From the NCBI RefSeq assembly GCF_001625305.1, contig NW_017804675.1, positions 786,578 to 850,577 of the forward strand: a stretch of 64,000 bases of DNA, written 5' to 3'. Source of the DNA: Branchiostoma belcheri. Lineage: Eukaryota; Chordata; Leptocardii; Amphioxiformes; Branchiostomatidae. This document shows positions 51,268 through 63,720 of this stretch, in pieces. Positions within the stretch are counted from its first letter, which is position 1. Every line of letters starts with the position of its first letter. Both the position numbers and the translations under genes were made by a program. The notes under the pieces are model-generated. The model saw only the letters and a list, made by a program, of their open reading frames with translations, had not been told where the DNA came from and ran no database searches.

Positions 51268-51625
51268 ATTCGAAATGCTCATAAACGAAAATTTGCTTGT
51301 GATATAAACCCTGGAAAAATTGTTTGCATAATGACATAATGAAGTATGACTATGAAGATACATGTATTAGTAGAGTATTGGATCGAAATGGGTTTGATAA
51401 AATATGTAGGGAATTTCGTCAGGTTTTTATATGATGAACAGAATATGAAATTTGAAATGTTCATAAATGAAAATTTGCTTGTGGTCTAAATGCTGAAAAA
51501 ACTGTCGGTAACTGATTGCATATTGGCTTGGAGAGTATGAGTTGAGTATTGTACTGAAATGGTGTAAAGGTTTGATTCAATATGTAGGTAATTTTGTCAG
51601 GTTTATAAGATGAACGAATATGACG
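51268..51625. repeat. Two tandem ~180-bp units
   Basis: Both contain GAAAATTTGCTTGTG, TGCATA, GAGTATTG, AATATGTAGG and TCAGGTTT in order. Confidence 0.85.
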
Positions 51626-51913
51626 GATGGATGGTTCGCTGGTCCTTCATCCATTATAGCCAAACTCCAATCTCGCTGCCTCTCACCTTTGACCTTTTAA
51701 TTTCGGAATCTTCCTGGGGTTATTTATGAAATTATGCAAATCAGCTTCATCAGTTCATCTGGGGTTTCTTCATCTTAGGTCGTGACCTCAATCTAACCCT
51801 GTGTCGGGCCACACTTGGTCAATTTATTGGTTGTTGGATGTTGAATATAAATATAGCAGTGCAAAAGGTGATATTTGCTACTGTCATGAAGGTTAGACAT
51901 CCAGGTAATACGA

Positions 51914-52083
51914 TACGCCAAAAAGCAGTTACTCAAGCAACTGGATATGATTTTGAAAACGTCAGACGTTTCAGCTAGTATCCACTAGCTCAGTCACTGA
52001 CGAAAGGTAGTGGATGCTACCTGAAATGTCTTGACCGTTTCCAAAATCATATCCAGTTGCTTGAGTAACTGCTTTTTGGCGTA
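51914..52083. mobile_element. 170-bp hairpin of the CAGTTGCTTGAGTAACTG family
   Basis: Outer arms TACGCCAAAAAGCAGTTACT and complement are perfect for about 40 bp; inner arms around GTAGTGGATGCTACC pair imperfectly. Fragments recur near 55440, 59550, 60850 and 61390, and in the plus gene near 6400 and 21110. Confidence 0.88.
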
Positions 52084-52509
52084 CATTTTCTATCGCCTGC
52101 TCAGGGTCTGTTTTCAATGAATCCATAGTAGATTACTCTCAACTGGAGACGGAAATTAAACGTACAAAAGTCGTGTTTTGTCCTCTGGGTGTCAGCTGTC
52201 ATCAAGTTAACCTTAAATCTGGTGACTCAGTCTTACATAAGTCTAGATTTGGCCTGAGTTTTCGATCAGCAGATTTTGCAGGAAGTTTGTCTAGACATGT
52301 CCCTAAGGTCTGGCTGTAAAGGTGGGAAACGTCAAGTATTCTGTATATGGAGAGATGATGGTTGTACTGTGAAATGCGCCCCAGTGGGAACTTTTATTTT
52401 GTCTGGATTTGTCATATTTGACAGCCTTTTCTCTGTAGGTTTGTCTTTCCAGCTGTTCAATATTGACTCTACATGTATAGGAACTGAATGCAGCATCTTT
52501 CATTTTACA

Positions 52510-52717
52510 TGCGTAACCACACTGGTCCACTATTAAAAGTTACGTTAAGCCAATGATGTTCAGAGGTCTGGTAGTAGACTTTCTGCTCTGACCCTGGCAT
52601 TGCACGGTCGTGGATAGAACTGCCGTAAACCTGATCCCCTGAGAAGTTTGTGAACTTCAGGTCAACCTCGTAAGTCTGGCTCAACCTTACGGCACTCTGA
52701 GTGCTCCAGCTAACTCT
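52510..52717 (-). CDS. Possible orphan exon, function unknown
   Basis: On the minus strand a good polypyrimidine acceptor, TTTACCTTTACCTTTCAG, precedes an open frame starting VSWSTQSAVRLSQTYEVDL and ending VWLRM with TAA. Amino-acid composition looks protein-like (Y, W, alternating hydrophobics). I recognise no domain and no donor or partner exon. It could be a gene lying within the Eph intron or a chance frame. Confidence 0.22.
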
Positions 52718-54080
52718 GAAAGGTAAAGGTAAAGGTTGTGTTCCCATGCTCTGTGATCACATCGTACAACATACTGCACCTGCGCGAAACCCTGATTTTT
52801 CATGGTTTTCATTGGATGTTTGGTCAAAGTTGCATCAGAATTTTGCCTGTTACAGACTATATCTTCTCCAACATAAAACTTGAAAACTTAAGATGGAATG
52901 TCATCCCTACTACATACCCGAAAACGTTCTGCCAAAGTGCTATAGTATATATGAACATAATACTTTACCCTAATCTATGGATGCATTGATATAATATTTG
53001 GTATGTTGTTTGATCTTGACCTATTGAATAAATGAGCACATTTTGAAAGTCACCCTAGTGACTCTCTTCAGTACTGCAATCTGGATTTTTTTAAGTTATG
53101 CCACTGTGCCTATTATATATTGTATATCCCTGTTATTCACCAGTTCTTTACAGTAGTGAATAATTGTTCCCACCCTATACAAACCCTGGTTCCTCCCTTC
53201 CCCCACTGGCGCCAGCAGTAATAAATACCATCAAGGTTAATACGGGAAATTGCATCCGTTTCACTTAAGGTACTCCGGATGCAAATCACTATTTTGATGA
53301 CTCAGGTACCAAGGGACACACAGAAACAAGGCTAAACAAAATGCCTAGTAGGGTTGTACAGAAAAGTACCGTTTTAAACTTATTTTCTATCTTTCATCAT
53401 TATTTAAAGCCTTGTTTTCTTTGGGTAATAAATATGAAAGGTTTATGAAGTCGTTAAAGTCATGAAGAAATTATTTATTTGTTGACTCATAAAACAAACA
53501 CTTGTGGGAAAGACATAGCACTTTCAAGGGAAATCGAAATGCTAATGAGAATTTTCGAAGACGTGCAAAATATTCTGAATATCTTTATGTTTATTATCAC
53601 CATTTCCCATGAAGGTAGGGTAGACAGACATCGTTTTTTTTACCAGGCGGATTGTGGACATGAATACCTTACACAAATCCCATCCTTGTGGGCACACAAT
53701 GCCTTGTTTTGTTGGTGTTAGTGGCAACAGACACCAACATAAACATCCCAATGTAGATAAACAGTCACTTGTTTCTCTAGTAGAGTCCGCATTCTTTCTA
53801 TCCTTTATCCACCTACCATGCGTGTGCTTTAGCCAGATCAGCCTGCCTTGGAAAATTCCGTTCAAAAATATCCCTCAACACTCTTCTTACCGTGATATTT
53901 TCTATCAACACATGTCAAGGATGCTCTGGATAAAAAGGCGTTAAAGTTTATCTATCAAAATTCCTTCCAGCTAGCTCCTCCTCTGTGGGTACAAGAGATA
54001 CTGCTGGGAAGTTGATCCATGAAAGACCCTGTTATGAGTTTTTTTCTTGAGCCTCAACTGAGATCAGAGGCTGAAATAAC
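52718..54080. other. AT-rich non-coding DNA
   Basis: No feature that I can support, apart from short CTTTAC/GTAAAG simple repeats near 52720. Confidence 0.4.
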
Positions 54081-54109
54081 ACATGGCAAATCCTGGTATA
54101 ACCTGGATA

Positions 54110-54540
54110 TGTGTACAATTAAAATTGGTGGCACATGTAACAAGAAGTCAGTTGAACTATAAAGCTACGGAAGATGACAAGCATTCTACACCTATTCCTT
54201 TCTTGCGGTATTTTTGGTGGTATTTTGTGGTATTTTTATTCCTTTCTTGTGGTAAAATTTGTGGCACATGTAACAAGAAGTCAGTTGAACTATAAAGCTA
54301 GGAAAGATGACAAGCGTTCTATATCTACATGTATTCCTTTCTTGTAGTATTATACTACAAGAAAGGAATACATGTAGATATAGAACGCTTGTCATCTTTC
54401 CTAACTATTTTTGGTGGTATTTTGTGGTCTCCTTTCTTGTGGTAAAATTTGTGGCACATGTAACAAGGAATCGGTTGAACTATAACGCTTAGAAAGATGA
54501 CAACCGTCCTATATTCATTCCTTTCTTGTGGTATTTCAGG
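54110..54540. repeat. Three tandem units, one inverted, with a perfect palindrome
   Basis: AATT(G/T)GTGGCACATGTAACA, GTTGAACTATAA and AAGATGACAA recur at about 54120, 54255 and 54445. Confidence 0.9.
54300..54402. repeat. Perfect palindrome, 51-bp arms, 1-bp centre
   Basis: Left arm 54300-54350 begins AGGAAAGATGACAAGCGTTC; right arm 54352-54402 is its exact reverse complement; the centre is the T at 54351. Confidence 0.98.
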
Positions 54541-57149
54541 GTATTTTAAGGATGAGGAGTTGAATAGACATTTAATTTCCTGTTTTTCACAGCAGGATTT
54601 TGAAAACGTTTCTGACAGTTTTGGGTCATCGCTGGATAAAGTACTAATCTTCGCGATGAGTAGATGGAGAGATCAATTTTGTTTTGCTAAATTTCTGGGT
54701 CATTTAAATGACTTCATCCCCTAAGCCACTCTGTCTGATACCTTTAATAATCGACCTCGAACTGTCTCGAAGTCTTGTGCGAAAACGTCTTTGGGAGAGC
54801 CGAGAGAGAAGAAACCAAATCCATTCTGTCAACTTTCCTAATCCACCAAGTATCAAAACAATGGATCAAGTAGAACAGGAGATGGACGTTTTTGTTTAGA
54901 GGAAGGATACAGGCTAAAGTAGTAATCCGCCCCCCTTTTGTGCACTGCAAGTCAATTTATATCACTCCTCTACACTTACCATCAACAGTGGAACTTTAAC
55001 AATAGGAGTATATCCCCATGTTGGTTTATAGCAAAGGTATATATTGTTGTTGTATAAATCAGGCTCAGGTGAGAATAACTGTAGGATGAGGATTGTTGAT
55101 TTTGCGTAGGTACCTCCCACCTGGTTGGCAGGTGTTATGGGAAGAAGAGCCACCCTTAAGACAGTCTCTAACCTAACATTTACCTTTAACTGGGATTGGA
55201 GTTGTTTGTACAGCTTGGGTCAGGTATTCTCTGTGTGTAGTCTTAGTGGGAGATTTCAGCATCGCATGTCACTCAAACGTACAGTCCGTGGCAACGTTTC
55301 ACAAAGACCGTTACCAGTTACCAGACAACAGTGCAAAGGAGAAAGGGTTTCAAGTTTACATGTACCTGACTACCATAAAGGTACATTGTCTTCTTTCAAA
55401 GTTTTTATAATCTTTGATAAATTAAAATCACAAGAAATCATTACTCAAGCAACTGGATAGATTTTCAAAATATTTCCAGTTGCCTAAATAACAATTTCTT
55501 GTGTCATTACCTGGATGTGTAACCGTCATTGACATAACACTGACAATCTTACAAAAGGTGAACATTAAGAATTTGTAAATCTATTTTTCTATATTTCTAA
55601 TCAGGTTTTCATCCAATCAAGCACCGTGAAACAAGGAATTGACTTGGCCTGTCCCTAAGACCCCATAAGTGAAGACATCATCCCCTGATGATACGAGACA
55701 GCTGTCTGAAGACTGGGCAGCCAAAAATCAATTACTTATCTCGAAAGTCGGGATATCTCAGGAATTGGTGGGAATCTTGGCCGCCATATCAGGCCAATCC
55801 AAACATGGCAAGACGCCTCAAGGATCTTTAAGGCCAAAAGCTGCCAAGGAAAGTGCCGCCAACTGCTTAAGAAGGCTTATAATTCCTTGCAGCCCTACTC
55901 TAAGACAATTAGTGTAGGGAGTGGATGCCAAGGAGTTGGTTATCTCTGATGAAGGAAGTCAGGTGATCAACGCTATCACAGAACCGAGACTTGGAACAGA
56001 TGTCCAGCTTACTGACCAATCCTTGTTCTGATTGCTAATTAAATCTGGAAACACTCGTTAAAATCTGAAGGGCAAACGAGGAAAAACAGCAAAGGGAAAA
56101 AATTAATTTGCTGAGAGAAGAATGATGTAAAACAACTAAACTGGTTCTGAAACTGTCAAGTAAGAATGTTCAATTAACTTTGTAATTATAATTAAATCAG
56201 AAAACACAAAATTTGCTATGAAACTACATAATAAGAAAGTCTAATTATCAATCAATTACAAAGTGTAACCAAATCAGGAACAGCCTTTAAAAATCTGAAG
56301 AAGAACAAAAGAGAAAATCACCAGCGATGCAAACAAATCCATTTGCAGATAGAAGAAGATGTAAAACATCCTTAAATTGGCTCTGAAAGTGCCGAGAAAT
56401 AATTCCAACTCCAACTGCGTGTGGTGCTAGTGTCAGCATGGGTGGCCATTTCGTCCAATCAGGCTTCATTCTTAGTATGCATCACTCTGATAAGAGAAAA
56501 GTATCCAGGATTTCTGTCTGGAGATGGATTAGGCTGTTTGGGTAGAAACTGTCTGGAAATCTTGGAAAATCAATTGTTCTCTTACAGATTTCAGAGATTA
56601 AACTCTAAAAGATGTTGTACATATATCAGAAAACTTGACTTTCAAGGAATAAAACTCCTTGAAGAAATTACCACAAATTATATTAATACAATGAAGAAAG
56701 CTTCCTTTAGGACATTTTAATCTGCAAGACTAGAAACTGTTGAAATTGCATCTTGCACTTTTACATTGGGAACTTAACATTGGGAACTTTGCTTTGCACG
56801 ATACTTTTAAAAAAACTTTTGACGAATAAAACTTGTACAGTGAAAAAAGTTTCAGAAAGTTTCTATTACAATGTAAAAAAAAAATAACAACTAGGAGCTG
56901 TCGAAATTGTATCTCAACTTTTACATCAGGGACTAAAACTTCTACGTTGGGGGGGATGGTTGCTAGCTCAGTGCTGGCTCTATGCCGAATCCCCACACCC
57001 ACAGAATGATTGGTCATTGATTCGTTCTCCGGTTGTTGCAGATGTGATCGATAGTTTTTAATTATTGAAACTCCCTTGTTATTGCTCTTGTCCTTCTCAA
57101 TATTGAACACCTCGAGACCTTCGTCTTGGGACAGACACATCCTTCCCTT
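54541..57149. other. Non-coding intronic DNA
   Basis: No recognisable exon. 55640-55920 is less AT-rich with a phase-open 82-codon frame but no domain or splice sites. A CAGTTGC repeat fragment lies at 55440-55540. Confidence 0.45.
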
Positions 57150-57650
57150 GCCAACGCTTCCTTGGAAGTTTCTTGACAAGTCTTAGAGGAAAGAGGACTC
57201 TTTCAAAGTTTAAAAAAAAAATAGTTTCTTACAGAGTGTGAACATTTGCTTGGAAGTTTCTTGGCAAGTCTTTGAGGAAAGAGGACTCTTTCAAAGTTTA
57301 ACAAATAGTTTAATCTTACAGAGTGTGAACATTTCCTTGGAAGTTTCTTGGCAAGTCTTTGAGAAAAGAAGACTCTTTCAAAGTCTGACAAGAAGTTTCT
57401 TGCAGAGGCTTTCAAAGTTTTAGAGGAGTTCTGATATCGAACTATGGTAGACATGCCTGTATTTTTACACACTTAGCCTTAGACGTTTCTTGACAAGTCT
57501 TTGAGAGAAGAAGACTCTTTCAAAGTCTAACAACAAGGAAGCTTCAAGCTAACTTTTAAGACATGCAGAGGCTTTCAAAGTCTTACAGAAGTTCTGATAT
57601 CGAACTACGGTAGACAATGCCTGTATTTTTTTTACACACTTTACACTTAG
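57150..57650. repeat. Nested tandem repeats
   Basis: GGAAGTTTCTTGGCAAGTCT followed by AAGA(G/A)GACTCTTTCAAAGT recurs about four times; a larger unit with GTTCTGATATCGAACTA recurs twice. Confidence 0.9.
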
Positions 57651-57799
57651 AACTTACTTGCAACTTTTTGAAAAGCTTCTAACAATGTTTCTATTACTCA
57701 GCAAATTAGGCTATGAAGAGCAGGTGAACAACATTCCTGTCTGTTTTAGTACTCAAAGTGAAATTTACAAGGTTGTCTATATACTTTGTAAACTCTCCC

Positions 57800-58135
57800 C
57801 CAGCCAATCCATGACAATGTTACCACTATTGCACTGGATAATCTTTTTAAACATATAAGAGGGTCATTTCCCTTTAGAAAGCAGTTTTCTAATCTGTGTA
57901 TGACCTATAGACAGAAAAATATGGCTTAGTGGAAGACTTGCATTCCTATTGTCGTGTAGTGCTTTGTTGCCCAGGCAATGCATGACGATGTTACAACTAT
58001 TACACTGGATAATTTTAACATTTAAGAGGGCAATTTCCTTTCAGAAAGCATTTTTTTCTGATCTGATAATCTGTATATGACCTGTAGATGACTTGCAATT
58101 TGCATTCCTATTGTCGTGTAGTTCTTTGTTGCTCC
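57800..58135. repeat. Two tandem ~170-bp units
   Basis: CACTGGATAAT, AGAGGG(T/C), TTGCATTCCTATTGTCGTGT and GTTGC recur in order. Confidence 0.88.
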
Positions 58136-58959
58136 ATAAAATTTACAAGCCGGTGACTCTGGTTTGAATCAAGGACCTCTTCCCTCGGGCTGCCTACAAC
58201 AAAGTAGCGACTGTTCTGTCGGATTACCTGTCAATTCAGGAGGACCTTTTCCTTAAGAAGACGGACTAAGAGGGCGGAGTCCTTAAGTAGGTAGGAATCA
58301 GTGTCTTGATCTGCCCTAAAGTGAAAGTTGTCGAAGGGAAAGTGAGAGGCGTGGAAACAACTTGGAGACAAATCCTTTCCCAAGGCACCAAAATCCGCAA
58401 GACTTAGATTTTGTCATGTACAGATTTTCTGGAATTCCCTGATCAAAAAGAAGATCCCTCTCTGAATTCTGTGATCACCCTGTTATTATTGGTCTTTACA
58501 TCCATGTACATAATTTACTGCAAAGCTGCACATGTATGCCATTGCAATTCAATGGAAATATACATGTTTCTTCCTCAAATGCCCAGATATTTTTCTACTC
58601 TTTCTATCAGCTTATCCAAGGTGTACATGATACAATGTATAATCCTTTGTGGTAAATACTAATGAAGGGCAGCCAATGATATCATTTACCAGTGGATAAA
58701 AACCTATATTATAGATTCAAAATATTTACTGGCACAAAAATAACTAAAAAAAATCAAAGGAGTAAACTCTAAGCCTGAGAAAACAGCCTACATCCATGCA
58801 GGAACCATAAACACACAAACATCCCCAACCTCAGGTGGGCCACAGCACCAAACGCATCCCCACTGTTTACTCTCGCCTTCAGACACTTGCAAATCAAACA
58901 TGAACCAAGACGCGAGCCTCCTGCTTAATCCTACCCTACAGGTAAACCTGTCCGTCTCC

Positions 58960-59400
58960 GGGGTTTTAGGAGCGGAGATAATCCGTCCTACGTTCCCGGT
59001 GCGACACCTGGGACCCGAACCCGTAACCTCACGTCCAGACAACGGCCCTCACAGACGCCTTTTAGTAGTTTTACTACTGGCCTTACGTAACCTGAGGTGT
59101 GCAGTGGAAATGCAAAATACTACATTTACAGCTCCTGTACTCAAACAAACTATTTTTGTCTTCATCCGATTTATAGATTAATTTATAGATTTTGAATAAA
59201 TACCTGCTGACAACAGATCTTGTTGGATGCTATTTGAAATGTCTGACCGTTTTCAAAAACTAACTTGGGATCTGAACCCGTAACCTCACGTCCAGACAAC
59301 AGCCCTCACAGACGCCTTTTACTACTGGCCTTACCTAACCTGAGGTGGAGTGTTGTAGAATGGATGCAGTGGAAAATGAAATACAACATTACATAGTCCC
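58960..59400 (-). repeat. Tandem pair of tRNA-like SINE fragments
   Basis: GAACCCGTAACCTCACGTCC followed by AGACAAC occurs at about 58997 and 59275. The reverse strand gives GGTTACGGGTTCGGGTCCC, a B-box-like motif. Confidence 0.5.
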
Positions 59401-62340
59401 TGTACTCAAACAACAGATTCTAACTTGCTCACTTCCGTCAATTTTGTCATGACTCCCTCTTATTTTCTGTTTCTTAACATTTCTCTCCACTTTGATTTGT
59501 ATTTTTTTCAATAAATTGTCTACAGATTTTTTTCTGTCATTGATAAAAGGTAGTGGATGCTACCTGAAATGTCTGACTGTTTTCAAAATGTATTGAGTTG
59601 CTTGAGTAACTGTCTTCTCAGTAGCAAGAGTTTGCTACATTTGATTGGTTGCAACTTGAGCTGGTTAGCACCTACTGGAGCAAACATAAACTAATCAGGA
59701 TGTGACACAGGTTGGAAAATGGGTTTACACTATCCTAACTAGAAATGCCAGAGCCCAATCAAGGAAGACCCTTTGGCTACAAACAACTCATCAGCCACCT
59801 TGAATTCCAACAGACCAAGGATACAACCCAACCATACACAGGTCACTGGTCAATACTGTAAAATGTAAGAATTTTGCGGTGGTTTCATTTCACTGTAGGA
59901 AGAAACAGGGGTGTTTGAATTTCGCAATTTGAAGCAATAATATTCTATGAAACACATACTGGTTTTGTATTACATATGTATTTTTTGTGGGTCAACTGTT
60001 ATCAACTGAGTCTGCCTGTGCCGACCCAATTAATGATGACATGTATCATTGCCAATGAACAGAAAATACAAATACATGTACTTGATGTGTGGACTTTTCA
60101 TTAAGAGATCACCATGAAAACTGCGAAAATAAAACCACCACGAAAGTTTCCGACTATACAGTATTCATGATATCACAGACAAGTAACAACACTATTTTTT
60201 GGCTCCTTGCTACACACACTAGTACAACCCAAGTGACTGGATAGGGAAGATAGCTCCAGGCTAGACCACATACCTCCCTTTGATGATCTGATCCTGGCTG
60301 ATCAACTGGATAACAAACTTCATTCCCGACTTAGAGTCCGAGCCCTGTCTTTGATCGAGTTTGACAGTTCCAATCCAGGTGAAATCCTGTCCCAACGATA
60401 TGTGCTAAACACACCCTAACCACATCCAGAAGCAAATGTCACGTTAAACCACCTCAGCTTCCACAGGAAAGGTTACTTACTGAGTACCAGTCCCATGTAG
60501 AAGTGTGTCAACTGTATTTCTACTAGCCTAAAACCTTGCACTAGCTACAAACACTTGTCCTCCTTTTAACAGTCACTGTAAGACTTATGGTAGCTCACAT
60601 TTCGCACATGTAATCAAGCGAGACTTTTTCCTCAAGCTATACATAAGTAACCTAATTCCATTTTTAAAGACATAAGCATCGCGTTGCAGAAGACATATTT
60701 CTTTACCCCACAATGACAACGAAGCTTTACACAGCAAATTTGTTGTCTTCTATACATGTATGTATCATAAAAAATGTATCATAAATTTCTAATCTTTCAA
60801 CACTGATTCCTTTTCATAAAGCCTTTAGTTGTTATCTACATCTGTCCACTTGCTTGAGTAACTGTTTTCTTGTGTATCTGTGAGTCTATCTCATTACCTG
60901 GAGGTCTAACTTTCATCAATGTCTTTCGTTATCAAGTTCTGAAGGACAGATTCCTTCATTGCTTTAGGGGAGAGATGAGAAATGAGAATTCTCATTACGA
61001 TTCCCTCAGCGTTTTGGGTCTACCGGAGGTTAGTCAACTTCTGCAGGCTTTCAGGTGACACGAGAACACCTTTCCAGCAGGTGAGCAGGGCGTTAATCAC
61101 ACAGGTAACCCCGACAGACACCGCAATCAGCACACCTGGCAGGTAACTCACCTGGAATCACCGCCGAAGGTTTCCCATCTTACGCTTGCCGACAGGAATT
61201 AGTTTAGGGTGGCTGGACCCGACTTTAGCACCTCCACCCATAACAATTCTGGCTTTAAACTAATGCTGTACATTTTGATTACTTCTTCCTTGGATTCATG
61301 AATAACTTTATCATGGAAAGTAAACAATGCTTATTCCTATACCAAGAAGTCCAAAAATCCTGACAAAAAGCTACACAAGTCGAAGGTTAGACATCCAGGT
61401 AACATGATACACATCAAGAAAACTGTTTTTGAAAATCTGTCCAGTTGCTTGAGTAACAGTTTTCTTGTGTAAAAGGGTACATAGCATCCAAAATCAGTAT
61501 TCATGACATTGTACCTGGAATTTAACCCCCCTCCCCCATACAAGAGAACTTACAACTGCCTCTGACAGTTAAGAATTATGCAATAAGTTCCCTTTTATAT
61601 AGCTACGCCACGGCCTATGCCCAGCCATCCATTTTGAATGGGACTCCCATTAATTTTGTTTTCGTTCCTTTGGCCACATCCAAATATATGTACCCTGTAA
61701 ATCATGCATTAAAGTTGTATGCCCTGACTACGTTTTACAGCCAAACTGCACACACATAAACCTAATCACTAGCACTATACTACAACCCTATAGCCCACCA
61801 TATAAACGTAATAAAACAAAGCTGGTTCATTCCTGTATCCACATATAAACAAAAGAATACTGTCAGTTGGGGACAAATCAAAGAATATGTCCGTCTAGTT
61901 TTTAAGGTAATAAAAGGCATGTATACTTCACTCTATTAAGACCCCAGGGTCGTAGGTTATGCTACAGAGGTCATCTTGATCATGACCCCTCTCCGTGACC
62001 TTTTTCGGAAAAGAGCATTTCTAGCCCCAGGGTAGGTATAGACTGAACCTTTGAGTCTGAACTCCATTTTAAATTTAATGGAATCAGCCCAAATACAAGC
62101 CAATGATGGTTACTGTGACCGGAAAAATGCTACTAATAAATTTCAATGTTCACAAACATCAAAGAAATACTGTAAGTTTGACATTAAATGCCATAAAAAT
62201 GTAAGGCAAGACCTCGACGTTGCTTCCGAGGATGTGCCCTGGACCTGAATGTACCGAAAATGTCAGTAATCTTGCAGTGGCCTTTCTACTTTTGACCCCA
62301 TTACCAGCCCTTTCTGTAAAAGTTAACCGTTTCTGTACAT
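59401..62340. other. Non-coding intronic DNA
   Basis: No exon signal. Fragments of the CAGTTGCTTGAGTAACTG repeat at 59545-59612, 60845-60915 and 61384-61470. Confidence 0.45.
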
Positions 62341-62363
62341 GGATCATAACACAAGTATGTAAG

Positions 62364-62830
62364 GAAGTGACACTGAAAGTAGTTCAGGTCTTGGTGTACC
62401 ACTTATTACCAGAAAATGACTCTCTCTGCATTAAGTTTGATTTAACATTATGATAAACTTGCTGAAAGGTTTCCATCACTAGTCTAGAGAAAGAATTACA
62501 AGGCCCATCAGCAAGATTTGAGTGACACTGAAAGAAGTTCAGCTTTTTGGTACACCATTCACTACCCTAAGTTTGATTTATCATTATGATAAACTAGCTG
62601 AAAGTTTTCCATCTTCACTAGAGAAAGATTTGTGAGGGCCATCGGAAAGATTTTACTTTTTTTTTAGTGACACTGAAATTCGTGAATGATAATGATGAAA
62701 GAAGTTTGGGTTTTTGGTGCACCACTTATTACCACAGAATGGCTATTACCACACTGACTTTGATTTAACAATATGACAAACTGGCTAAAAGTTGAGAAAT
62801 ATTTGCGTGGGCTATCGGCAAGATTTGATA
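62364..62830. repeat. Three tandem ~155-bp units
   Basis: GTGACACTGAAA, GGT(G/A)CACCA-like sequence, TTTGATTTA(A/T)CA and GGC(C/T)(C/A)ATC recur in order from about 62370, 62520 and 62668. Confidence 0.88.
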
Positions 62831-63429
62831 TGTCGGTGGCCGCAGCTGTGTGTCCTGAACCGTGCACTATGGAGTGAGATGAGGCTGTGTATCCTCGGGC
62901 ACCGAACGCGGTGCTAATTTTACACTGCACTTGGCCGGTGTGCCGTCGCTGATTAAACACCGGCCGACGCATGACCACGTCTCACAGACACATGTTCCAC
63001 TACATCATGGCAACGTATGGCCGGGCAACGTCAATAGATGCAATCACTCACAAAGTTTGGGCAAGAATCCACAAATCTTAAGACAAACTTGCTGGCTCAA
63101 GATTATTCTTTTCAGTATTATATAATATTTTATTCAAATAGTGAGTCAGTATTCTGTAATAGCTTGCAATTTAAGAGTAGATTTTTTTCTGAAAACTGTA
63201 TAGATTACATTAGGATATTGGGATTTTCTTACACACAACCAGTGTTTCTTTCAACTTTCTTATATTTTGATCAGACATCTTCTTCACAGCTCTAATAGAC
63301 ATTGAAACATAAGCAAGGCTAAGTTTTACCAACCGAATGAGATTATTTTAATATGTATAGGTTGCAAGTAAGTTATTGGAGTCTTGACTTTTGTTACAAA
63401 TTTTAAAAAAGATAAAAGAAAGAAACGAC

Positions 63430-63720
63430 TTTTCCACCTTTGATCTATCGTAGAGTCAAGGTCACGCCGCACTTGATAATTATCGATCGAGACAGCGAGG
63501 CAGACAAATCGTGCGCTTAATTAGTGCCGGCCATTTCCTGTAATCGGTTTTGTGGTGGCTGTCATCCCGGACAAAACTTATTACCGAATAATTGAATCTA
63601 TAAAGTATTTCTTATTAATCAAGGGAGCCAGAGAAGTTGGCTTCGGGGCCGCAATCGGTTTTCTTGCCCCAGAATTGATACCTTCTCTTCAAATTCTTTG
63701 ATATTTCTATTCCGTGGAGC
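63430..63720. other. Low-repeat block with homeodomain-like sites, possible regulatory DNA
   Basis: Contains TTAATTAG, TAATTATCGATCG and AATAATTGAATC cores plus CpGs and no open frame or repeat. Resembles a conserved non-coding element in texture only. Confidence 0.25.

Noticed and set aside
56730-57179. 149-codon minus-strand frame
   Set aside because: No recognised domain, extends into tandem repeats and lacks splice signals.
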